NCBI GenBank assembly: GCA_004124875.1
Contig: SCKJ01000002.1
Span: forward strand, 310,001-374,000
Length of the DNA: 64,000 nt
Direction of reading: 5' to 3'
Origin: Fidelibacterota bacterium
GTDB taxonomy: Bacteria; Fidelibacterota; Marinisomatia; SCGC-AAA003-L08; TS1B11
A program made the translations under genes and the position numbers. The stretch's first letter is position 1, and each line of letters opens with the position of its first letter. The notes beneath the pieces are model-generated. The model saw only the letters and a list, made by a program, of their open reading frames with translations. It made no database searches and had not been told where the DNA came from. Below are positions 35,180 through 42,930 of the stretch, piece after piece.

Positions 35180-38100
35180 GGAGGATGCCTCAAAGACGCA
35201 GGGAGGTTTCTGCCGGTCACCTTGGACTGGGCAAGCCGGCCGCGCTGATGCTGCTGCTCACTGTTCTAACAAGCTGCAATTATTTGCGGCAAGACCAGCC
35301 ACTGTTTGAAAAAATTGCTCCCCGGGCAAGTGGCATATTTTTTGAGAACAGACTCACCGAGGAACCGTTGTTCAACAGCATCAACTACCTCTACTTCTAT
35401 GATGGTGGCGGCGTGGCGGTCGGTGACATCAACAACGACGGTCTGGCGGATATTTATTTTACCGCCAATATGCAATCGAACCGGCTCTACCTCAATAAAG
35501 GGGACTTCCGGTTTGAGGATATTACGACCCTCGCGGGTGTGGCTGGTGGCACTGCGGGATGGTCGACTGGCGTGACCATGGCCGATGTGAACGGCGACGG
35601 GCTCCTGGATATTTACGTTTCCCGGTCCAACTTTCTTGACAAAAGGGGAGCCAATCAGCTGTTCATCAACAACGGAGATTTGACCTTTACCGAAAGCGCC
35701 AAGGAGTATGGCCTCGACTTTTTCGGACTGTCGCGGCAGGCGGCATTCTTTGATTTCGATCTCGATGGCGATCTGGACATGTACCAGTTGAACCATTCCA
35801 TGCATGCCAAAGAAACTTACGGGGATACGAGCCTGCGCCGCATCAGGGATCCCCAGGCCGGGGATAAGTTTTTCGTCAATGAGCAGGGCCACTTTTCAGA
35901 TAGATCCGCCGAGGTGGGAATTTGGGAGAGCATTTTAGGATACGGTCTGGGCGTGGCAATCGGTGACATCAACCGTGATGGCTATCCGGATATATATATT
36001 TCAAACGATTTCCATGAAGATGACTATCTCTATTACAATAATGGGGACGGGACCTTTGCCGAGGCGATGGCGCAATCAATGGGCCTCATCAGCAGCGCCT
36101 CCATGGGCAACGACATGGCCGACATCAACAATGACGGCCTGCTGGATATCGCCGTTCTGGATATGATGCCGGAAGACCCGGTTATCCGGAAATCATCAGT
36201 CGGAGCTGATCCCCAGGATATCCGGAATGTGAAGTTGCGATTTGGCTATCATCCGCAGATACGCCGGAACAGTCTGCAGTTGAACCGTGGGGCTGCCCCC
36301 GGGGGGCCAGGGGCTTCTGGCCTGAAATACCACCTGTTCAGCGAAATTGGGCAGTTTGCAGGCGTACATGCCACCGACTGGAGCTGGGCGCCACTGTTTG
36401 CCGATCTGGATAACGATGGTTTCAAGGATTTATTCATCACCAACGGCATTTATCGACGCCCGAACAGCCTGGACTTTCTGAAATATATCAATGACAACGA
36501 TCTCAAGCTCCGCATAAAATTCCGCTATAATCAGCAGTCAGTGCCTCCCATAGATATGGAAATTCTGCAGCGTGTCGTCGAACAGATGCCCAGTCAGGCG
36601 ATTGCGAACTATGCCTATCAATCTCAGGGAGACATGACGTATGTGAACCGCGCCGCTGAGTGGGGTCTGGCCGACCCTGGCTTCTCCAGCGGAGCCGCCT
36701 ATGCCGATTTTGATAACGATGGCGACCTTGATCTGGTGGTGAATAACGTCAATGCGCCGGCGGCACTTTACAGAAACAGACTCTATGGGGCCGATCCGGA
36801 TTCTCTGCGGTTGGTTAACTATCTCAAAGTCAATCTGGTCGGCAGGGCTCCGAACACTTTCGGGATAGGCGCTCAGGTGACGCTCCATTACGGGGACCAA
36901 CTGTTCTTCCAGCACTCCTCCGCCACCCGCGGATTTCAGTCCTCCGTGGAACCAGTCCTGAATTTTGGGCTGGGGAAGATTCAACGCCTCGATTCTCTGG
37001 AAGTGATCTGGCCAACAGGTGAATACCAGGTTTTACAGGATATCCCGGCCAGCCAGACGATCACGTTGCGGCAATCCGATGCCACGCGGACATACGCTTT
37101 TGTCTCTGAATTGCCTGAGCCGCCCTTTTTCCGGGACGTGACCGATGAGGTTCACCTTGACTTCTCCCATGAGGAGAACAAGTTCGTGGAGTTCAACCGG
37201 GAACCGTTTATTCCTCATTTTCTGTCAACCCATGGACCGGCTCTGGCCGTGGCGGATATCAATGGCGATGGCCTGGAAGATATCTATCTCGGCGGCGCAA
37301 AACATCAGCCGGGAGCAATTTATCTGCAGGATCATAAAGGGAATTTTAACAGCACTGCCGATGCCGTTTTTGCAGCAGACGCCCTCGCGGAAGATGTAGA
37401 CGCCCTCTTTTTTGATGCCAACGGTGACGGCCTGCCCGATCTTTACGTGGTAAGTGGCGGCAACGAATTTTTTGGGCGATCTGTGGCGCTGAAAGACCGG
37501 CTCTATCTGAATATGGGCGGTGGCCGCTTTCGCAAATCCGAGGCGAGCCTGCCGGAGGCCTATGCCAATGGGGCCACTGTCGCTGCCGCCGATATAGATC
37601 GTGACGGCGACATGGATCTGTTTGTGGGCAGCCGCTCGGTTCCGAGGCAGTACGGCATGATCCCCCAGAGCTATCTGCTGATCAATGATGGCCGCGGAAT
37701 ATTTACCGACGAGACCTCGCAGATTGCTGCCGCGCTTTCCAAAGTCGGCATGGTGACCAGCGCTGTCTGGGCCGATTTGAACCTTGACGGATATCAGGAC
37801 CTTGTGGTGGTCGGTGAGTGGATGCCGGTAACCGTGTTCCATAACCTCAACGGAATTTTGGTGGATGTCACCGAAAAATATGAGCTTCAGGACAGTCGTG
37901 GATGGTGGAACAGCGTGACCGCCGCCGACATCAATGGGGACGGCCTCGCCGACCTCCTGGTGGGGAACCTGGGGCTAAACGCATATCTCAAACCTGCGCA
38001 ACGCAAGCCGTTACAAATGCACATCTACGATTTTTTCGGCGACGGCAAACTGAAGCAGATATTCAGCATGGACGAAGGCCAGCGTTCCCTGCCCCTGGCG

Positions 38101-38619
38101 TCTTTGGAAAAAATGACGGCAGGGATTCCGTCTCTGGGGGCCCGATATACCTCCGCCGCCGATTATGCGACCGAGTCGATCTGGGATATCTTCCCCCACG
38201 ATCAGCTACAGGCAGCCACTGTGCGGACAGTGACGGAATTTGCGACGACCCTGTTCATCAATGGTGGCGATGGGACCTTCCAGAGGAGAAAATTGCCGGC
38301 TGAGACACAATTTTCGCCCGTCTACGCCATCGTGGTTGACGATTTCAACGGCGACGGCCATCAGGATATTTTGCTGGGCGGCAATTTTTTCGGCACGGAA
38401 CCCGAGCAGGGCAGATACACGGCCAGCTACGGCAGTCTGCTGCTGGGTGACGGTTCCGGCGCATTTGCCCCTGTAAGCCTCCAGCGGAGCGGCTTTGCAG
38501 TCACGGGGGAGATTCGCCATATCAGAAAGGTCCGGGCCGCTTCGGGCGGGACCCTGGTGATAGTCGCTCGCAACAATGACCGCGCCGTCATATTCAGGAA
38601 GATGGTGGAGCGGCCATAG
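35176..38619 (+). CDS. large FG-GAP/VCBS repeat lipoprotein with central UnbV domain (third of three)
   Basis: A 1147-residue lipoprotein (lipobox VLTSC, Cys ~33 after a basic leader). Propeller 1 covers ~75-530 (DINNDGLADIYF, DVNGDGLLDIYV, DLDGDLDMYQLNHS). The UnbV-like domain is at ~546-636 (LKVNLVGRAPNTFGIGAQV, NFGLGKIQRLDSLEVIWP) and propeller 2 runs from ~685 to the end. It aligns over its whole length with the 28171-31533 product, including the shared GSRSxPxxYG and VVVGEWMPVTxF phrases, so the two are tandem paralogues around the TPR-bearing gene. It overlaps the preceding gene by four bases. Confidence 0.87.
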   Translation: MRRMPQRRREVSAGHLGLGKPAALMLLLTVLTSCNYLRQDQPLFEKIAPRASGIFFENRLTEEPLFNSINYLYFYDGGGVAVGDINNDGLADIYFTANMQSNRLYLNKGDFRFEDITTLAGVAGGTAGWSTGVTMADVNGDGLLDIYVSRSNFLDKRGANQLFINNGDLTFTESAKEYGLDFFGLSRQAAFFDFDLDGDLDMYQLNHSMHAKETYGDTSLRRIRDPQAGDKFFVNEQGHFSDRSAEVGIWESILGYGLGVAIGDINRDGYPDIYISNDFHEDDYLYYNNGDGTFAEAMAQSMGLISSASMGNDMADINNDGLLDIAVLDMMPEDPVIRKSSVGADPQDIRNVKLRFGYHPQIRRNSLQLNRGAAPGGPGASGLKYHLFSEIGQFAGVHATDWSWAPLFADLDNDGFKDLFITNGIYRRPNSLDFLKYINDNDLKLRIKFRYNQQSVPPIDMEILQRVVEQMPSQAIANYAYQSQGDMTYVNRAAEWGLADPGFSSGAAYADFDNDGDLDLVVNNVNAPAALYRNRLYGADPDSLRLVNYLKVNLVGRAPNTFGIGAQVTLHYGDQLFFQHSSATRGFQSSVEPVLNFGLGKIQRLDSLEVIWPTGEYQVLQDIPASQTITLRQSDATRTYAFVSELPEPPFFRDVTDEVHLDFSHEENKFVEFNREPFIPHFLSTHGPALAVADINGDGLEDIYLGGAKHQPGAIYLQDHKGNFNSTADAVFAADALAEDVDALFFDANGDGLPDLYVVSGGNEFFGRSVALKDRLYLNMGGGRFRKSEASLPEAYANGATVAAADIDRDGDMDLFVGSRSVPRQYGMIPQSYLLINDGRGIFTDETSQIAAALSKVGMVTSAVWADLNLDGYQDLVVVGEWMPVTVFHNLNGILVDVTEKYELQDSRGWWNSVTAADINGDGLADLLVGNLGLNAYLKPAQRKPLQMHIYDFFGDGKLKQIFSMDEGQRSLPLASLEKMTAGIPSLGARYTSAADYATESIWDIFPHDQLQAATVRTVTEFATTLFINGGDGTFQRRKLPAETQFSPVYAIVVDDFNGDGHQDILLGGNFFGTEPEQGRYTASYGSLLLGDGSGAFAPVSLQRSGFAVTGEIRHIRKVRAASGGTLVIVARNNDRAVIFRKMVERP

Positions 38620-38647
38620 CGATGCCCTGGGCGCCTGGGGAGCGGGC

Positions 38648-38869
38648 ATGACCGCGCCGCTGTTGCTGATCCCGGTGATGCTGTTTGTGGTGCTGGCAAT
38701 CGGGTCTGGCGCCATGACCGTCTCACATGTCAACGACAGCTATTTTTGGGTCGTGGCGCAGTTTTCCGGCATGGATACGGCAACCGCTCTGAAATGCCAT
38801 ACCGCCGCCACTCTGCTGCAGGGATTGACGGGCATCACCACCGTTACCGCCCACTCGCTTTTTCTGTAA
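38648..38869 (+). pseudogene. C-terminal remnant of a GntP-family gluconate permease
   Basis: The 73 residues read LLLIPVMLFVVLAIGSGAMT, then VSHVNDSYFWVVAQFSGMD, then ATALKCHTAATLLQGLTGIT. This is the last transmembrane part of GntP/IdnT-type gluconate:H+ symporters, including the highly conserved SHVND motif. The other ~370 residues are missing; upstream sequence is the end of the FG-GAP gene. It cannot function as a transporter. It marks a deletion or insertion junction between the FG-GAP lipoprotein genes and the alpha-glucosidase gene. Confidence 0.8.
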
Positions 38870-39048
38870 TCATAGTTGCCGTCAGGACGAAATATAGGGG
38901 GCCTTCTGCCGGGTGTCTGCCCGCCGCGAACTCTGCATAAGGTTGCCGATACCGGAATCGCAGCAGTAATTTTCCCGCTGTAAACCATTTCATCCGTGAC
39001 AGTTCATTACCCCTTTTCAAATTTCAATCTATATTCAAGGTCAGGCGA

Positions 39049-40674
39049 ATGGTGAGTGACTCATACCTGTGGTGGCGGCACGGCGTCTTCTACCAGATTT
39101 ACCCCCGCAGTTTTATGGACAGCAATGGCGATGGCGTCGGCGATCTGCAAGGCATCATCGACCGGCTCGATTATTTGGTGGAATTAGGCGTTGACGCCAT
39201 CTGGATATCGCCCATCTTCGCCTCTCCAATGGCGGATTTTGGTTATGATGTCTCGGATTACAAAGGCATTCATCCCATGTTTGGCGATATGGCGACCTTT
39301 GACCGGCTCCTCAGCGAGGCCCATCGGCGGGGTTTGCGCATCGTGCTGGACTATGTGCCCAACCATTCTTCCGCTGAGCACCCGTGGTTCATTGAATCGC
39401 GCAGTTCCCGGGACAATCCCAAGCGGGAGTGGTATATCTGGAAAGACGGCAAATCCGATGGCGGTCCCCCGAATAACTGGGAATCGATATTCGGCGGGCA
39501 AGCGTGGGAATGGGACGCAACAACCAGGCAGTACTATCTGCATCTTTTCCTGCCGGAACAGCCCGACCTCAACTGGCGCAACCCGCAGGTAGTGCAGGCC
39601 ATGCACGAAGTGCTTCGTTTCTGGTTGGATAAAGGGGTGGATGGCTTCAGGATGGATGCCGTCATGCTGTGCATGAAACATCCGGATTTCCCGGACAATC
39701 CTCCTGTCCAGGACCAGAGCGCCTGGAAGAGGATCGGCCTTACGCTGGAACCCGTTTACACCGTCAACCGTCCGGAAATCCACCCCATGTTGCGCGCCTT
39801 CCGCCAGCTGCTGGATCAGTACGATGGGGACCGCGTGATGATCGGGGAAACATGGTTGTTCGAACTGGATGAATTGGTCGAGTACTACGGCGGGGAGCTG
39901 GATGAGTTTCATATCCCGTTTAATTTTCTGGGCACGGTACAGCCCTGGGAATCCGGGGCGCTGCAGGCCGCAATATCGGCCTACTATAACGCTTTGCCTA
40001 CAGGGGCTGCCCCCAATTTCGTCTTCGGCAACCATGACGTGCACCGGATGGCGACTCGCTTCGGAGCGGAGCATCACCGCTCGGCAGGTATGCTGCTGCT
40101 GACCCTGAAGGGCACCCCCACCCTGTACTACGCCGATGAGCTGGGCATGCAGGATGTGGACATCCCCCCGGCGCGGTGCGTGGACCCCTGGGGCTTGAAT
40201 GCTCCTGACCTGAATATCGGCAGGGACCCCCAGCGGACGCCCATGCAGTGGGACAGGTCCCCGAATGCCGGATTTTCGCCTGCGGGGATCGACACTTGGC
40301 TGCCGGTGGCCGCTGACTACGGGAAAGTCAATGTGGCCGTTCAGCGCAACGATCCGGAATCCACGCTGCAATTTTATAAGGCCTTGCTAAAATTGCGCCG
40401 GGAGTTACCGGCCCTGCACCGCGGCAGCTTTGCTTTCGTGGACCAGACAACACCGGGCGTGATGGCCTACCTTCGCGAGGCTGATGGCAGGCGATTGCTG
40501 ATCATCATCAACTTCGAATCCAAGGAGCAACAGGTCGACTATTCATTGCTGGGGAAAACAGGCAAGCTCCTGCTCTCAACACGTTTTGTCTCGCCAACGG
40601 AAGTCTCCATGTCCGCCCTGACACTGAGACCTTGTGAAAGCCTGCTGATCCAATTGATGGCCCATGTGAAGTAG
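39049..40674 (+). CDS. GH13 alpha-glucosidase (oligo-glucosidase type)
   Basis: A 541-residue (beta/alpha)8-barrel glycosidase with no signal peptide, so cytosolic. The nucleophile is Asp203 (DGFRMDAV), the acid/base Glu267 (IGETW) and the transition-state Asp330 (GNHD). The N-terminal YQIYPRSFMDSNGDGVGDL is the calcium-loop/QIYPRSF signature of the subfamily that includes oligo-1,6-glucosidase, trehalulose synthase-like and maltase enzymes. An Ala follows the nucleophile, where Val is linked to alpha-1,6 and Ala/Thr to alpha-1,4 preference, so maltase-like activity is more likely. AAGG eight bases upstream supports the ATG. It heads the module of transporters and kinase that follows. Confidence 0.92.
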   Translation: MVSDSYLWWRHGVFYQIYPRSFMDSNGDGVGDLQGIIDRLDYLVELGVDAIWISPIFASPMADFGYDVSDYKGIHPMFGDMATFDRLLSEAHRRGLRIVLDYVPNHSSAEHPWFIESRSSRDNPKREWYIWKDGKSDGGPPNNWESIFGGQAWEWDATTRQYYLHLFLPEQPDLNWRNPQVVQAMHEVLRFWLDKGVDGFRMDAVMLCMKHPDFPDNPPVQDQSAWKRIGLTLEPVYTVNRPEIHPMLRAFRQLLDQYDGDRVMIGETWLFELDELVEYYGGELDEFHIPFNFLGTVQPWESGALQAAISAYYNALPTGAAPNFVFGNHDVHRMATRFGAEHHRSAGMLLLTLKGTPTLYYADELGMQDVDIPPARCVDPWGLNAPDLNIGRDPQRTPMQWDRSPNAGFSPAGIDTWLPVAADYGKVNVAVQRNDPESTLQFYKALLKLRRELPALHRGSFAFVDQTTPGVMAYLREADGRRLLIIINFESKEQQVDYSLLGKTGKLLLSTRFVSPTEVSMSALTLRPCESLLIQLMAHVK

Positions 40675-40772
40675 AGCCACCGTATATAAACTATTACACT
40701 GTTGTTGATCTCAATGTTAACTTGAAATTCACGAGGGATATCCCATCCACTGTCGCAGATCGGCGCTGAGTT

Positions 40773-40928
40773 ATGACCCCGTTAGAATTAAGGCCACTCG
40801 ATCTATCTATTGTAGTGTTATATCTGATTGTTATTGTAGTGCTTGGTTTACGTTTTGCGAAAAAGAGCCGCAGTGCTGAAGACTACTTTCTGGGAGGGCG
40901 CCGATTCACCTGGCCCTTACGGCGTTAG
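40773..40928 (+). pseudogene. N-terminal remnant of an SSS-family sodium:solute symporter
   Basis: A 51-codon frame from an ATG at 40773 to a TAG at 40926-40928. The product has one transmembrane helix (LDLSIVVLYLIVIVVLGLRF) and the motif SAEDYFLGGRRFTW, which is the conserved end of helix 1 in the SSS family (compare SSDYFLAGRDLGWL in the 45567-47216 gene). The remaining ~450-550 residues are absent, and an intact SSS gene of a different subtype begins 70 bases later. It is a relic of a transporter gene replaced or cut by rearrangement. Confidence 0.75.
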
Positions 40929-40997
40929 TGGTCATTCTTTTTTGGTAACGTCCCGGTATGCGATGCGGGTCGTCTGCCCTCCCTCACTGCAAGGAGC

Positions 40998-42875
40998 ATG
41001 TCCACTATGATTGATTTGCTGATCGTGCTGGCGTTTGTGGTCTACAGTATCAGCAACGGATTGCGGGCCAGGGCCAAGGCTTCAGAAAATCTGGAGGAAT
41101 ATTTTCTGTCGGGCCGCACGATTAAGGGCTGGCGGGCAGGCATCAGCATGGCCGCAACCCAATATTCAGCAGGCACTCCGCTACTGGTGACCGGGTTGGT
41201 GGCCAGTGGCGGTATATTCCTGATCTGGAGGCTTTGGATCTACGGACTGGCTTTCCTCATGATGGGCCTGATGCTGGGCAAATCATGGCGCAGAGCAGGC
41301 GTTTTGACCGATGCGGAGCTGACCGAAATCCGTTACAGCGGCGGTGGCGTATTGGCTCTGCGCGGACTGAAAGCCATCTATTACGGGACCCTCATCAACT
41401 GCATCGTTCTGGCGATGGTGCTGGTGGCCGCAACGCGCATATCCGAGACGTTCCTGCTGTGGGACCAATGGCTTCCGGCCGGTCTGTATCAAACCATATA
41501 CGGCTGGGTTGGCGCCCTGGGGATCGAGTTATCGTCCGGAGTCTCGGGGCTGGAAACCCAGATTGCCTCCACCAATAACGCTATCAGCATTGCCGCCATC
41601 CTCACATTTACGACCCTTTACTCCACCACCGGAGGACTCCGCAGCGTCGTGGCCACTGATGTCGTCCAGTTCTCGATCGCCATGGTGGCCACTCTCATTT
41701 ATGCCGTCATCGCGGTCAGGGCGGCCGGCGGATGGGGCAGTATGGGTGACAAACTGGTCGAACTTTACGGCGTCTCCCGGGCCGGGGAGATGCTATCGTT
41801 CTCTCCCCGGGGATGGGAGGCCCTCATGCCCTTCATGATGATCATTGGTCTGCAGTGGTTCTTTCAAATGAACAGCGACGGCACCGGCTATCTGGCCCAG
41901 CGAACCATGGCCTGCCGCACGGACCGGGACGCGAGAATCGCCGCGGTGGTCTTTACCTGGGCCCAGGTGCTGGTGCGCAGCCTGTTGTGGCTCCCCATCG
42001 CCGTAGCGCTGTTGATCATCTATCCTTTTGATCCCGCCACAGCCGCGGGCGAATCCTTTATCGCCAGCCGGGAGATTCTGTTTGCCACCGGCATCCATGA
42101 TCTGCTGCCGGTCGGTGTGATGGGATTGATGCTTACCGGCCTGCTGGCGGCCATGGCCTCCACGATCGACACGCACCTGAATTGGGGCGCCAGCTATTGG
42201 AGCAATGACATTTACAAACGCATCATTAGCGAGGCATGGCTGAAGCGCAGCCCATCTTCCAAGGAGCTGGTGCTGGTGGCCAGGCTGTCGAATATCCTCA
42301 TATTGGGCATTGCCCTGGTCATTATGAGTCACCTCGATTCCATACAGACAGCCTGGCATATCTCCCTTATCTTTGGGGCGGGGATGGGCTCGGTGCTGGT
42401 GCTGCGATGGTTTTGGGAACGGATCAATCTCTATTCCGAACTCTCAGCAATGGTCGCCTCACTGGTTTTCGCGCCCATACTCATCTTCTACGTACAGGAG
42501 GAATGGCTGAAGCTGCTGTTGATGTCGGTCCTGTCTACCGCGACGGTCCTGATTGTGACCTGGTTGACACCTCCGACGGAAGAGGGCCTGCTGACCAAAT
42601 TTTATGATCAGGTCAAACCGTCCGGCCTCTGGCGCAAGACGGCCTTGCGCGCGGGTCAGGACCCTGAAATACCAGGCCAGGAGTTCAAGGTGGGGGCCGT
42701 CCTCGTGCTGACTTGCGGATTGTCAGTGTTCCTGCTCCTCACCGGTCTTGGCAAATTGATCGTTCCGGCTCCAGGCAGCACTCCGTTTTTGCCGTTGGGC
42801 TATGTGCTGTTGGGCCTGGCTCTGTTCCCGCTGTGGTGGAAGCGCGCCGTGGGAGGGGACGATGAGGCAGCTTAA
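40998..42875 (+). CDS. SSS-family sodium:solute symporter
   Basis: A 625-residue transporter with about 14 membrane helices. The N-terminal EEYFLSGRTIKGW motif and the TM2 region ISMAATQYSAGTPLL are typical of the SSS family. The helix-9 region GLLAAMASTIDTHLNWGASY matches the AAxxSTxD-like sodium-binding site. A longer C-terminal part (~560-625) carries two extra helices. Two ATGs are possible: the one at 40998 is only one base after AGGAG, while the one at 41007 has a ten-base spacing and may be the real start. The substrate is probably a sugar or polyol, judged by the neighbouring alpha-glucosidase and kinase genes. Confidence 0.88.
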   Translation: MSTMIDLLIVLAFVVYSISNGLRARAKASENLEEYFLSGRTIKGWRAGISMAATQYSAGTPLLVTGLVASGGIFLIWRLWIYGLAFLMMGLMLGKSWRRAGVLTDAELTEIRYSGGGVLALRGLKAIYYGTLINCIVLAMVLVAATRISETFLLWDQWLPAGLYQTIYGWVGALGIELSSGVSGLETQIASTNNAISIAAILTFTTLYSTTGGLRSVVATDVVQFSIAMVATLIYAVIAVRAAGGWGSMGDKLVELYGVSRAGEMLSFSPRGWEALMPFMMIIGLQWFFQMNSDGTGYLAQRTMACRTDRDARIAAVVFTWAQVLVRSLLWLPIAVALLIIYPFDPATAAGESFIASREILFATGIHDLLPVGVMGLMLTGLLAAMASTIDTHLNWGASYWSNDIYKRIISEAWLKRSPSSKELVLVARLSNILILGIALVIMSHLDSIQTAWHISLIFGAGMGSVLVLRWFWERINLYSELSAMVASLVFAPILIFYVQEEWLKLLLMSVLSTATVLIVTWLTPPTEEGLLTKFYDQVKPSGLWRKTALRAGQDPEIPGQEFKVGAVLVLTCGLSVFLLLTGLGKLIVPAPGSTPFLPLGYVLLGLALFPLWWKRAVGGDDEAA

Positions 42876-42930
42876 ACTGGATCCGGGCTGGGATGAGATA
42901 TTCAACTTTCGACTACAGGGGATTTAGACA

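Noticed and set aside
39184-40371. 395-codon minus-strand frame
   Set aside because: It is antisense to the GH13 alpha-glucosidase, whose catalytic residues are all present; the antisense product has no recognisable motif.
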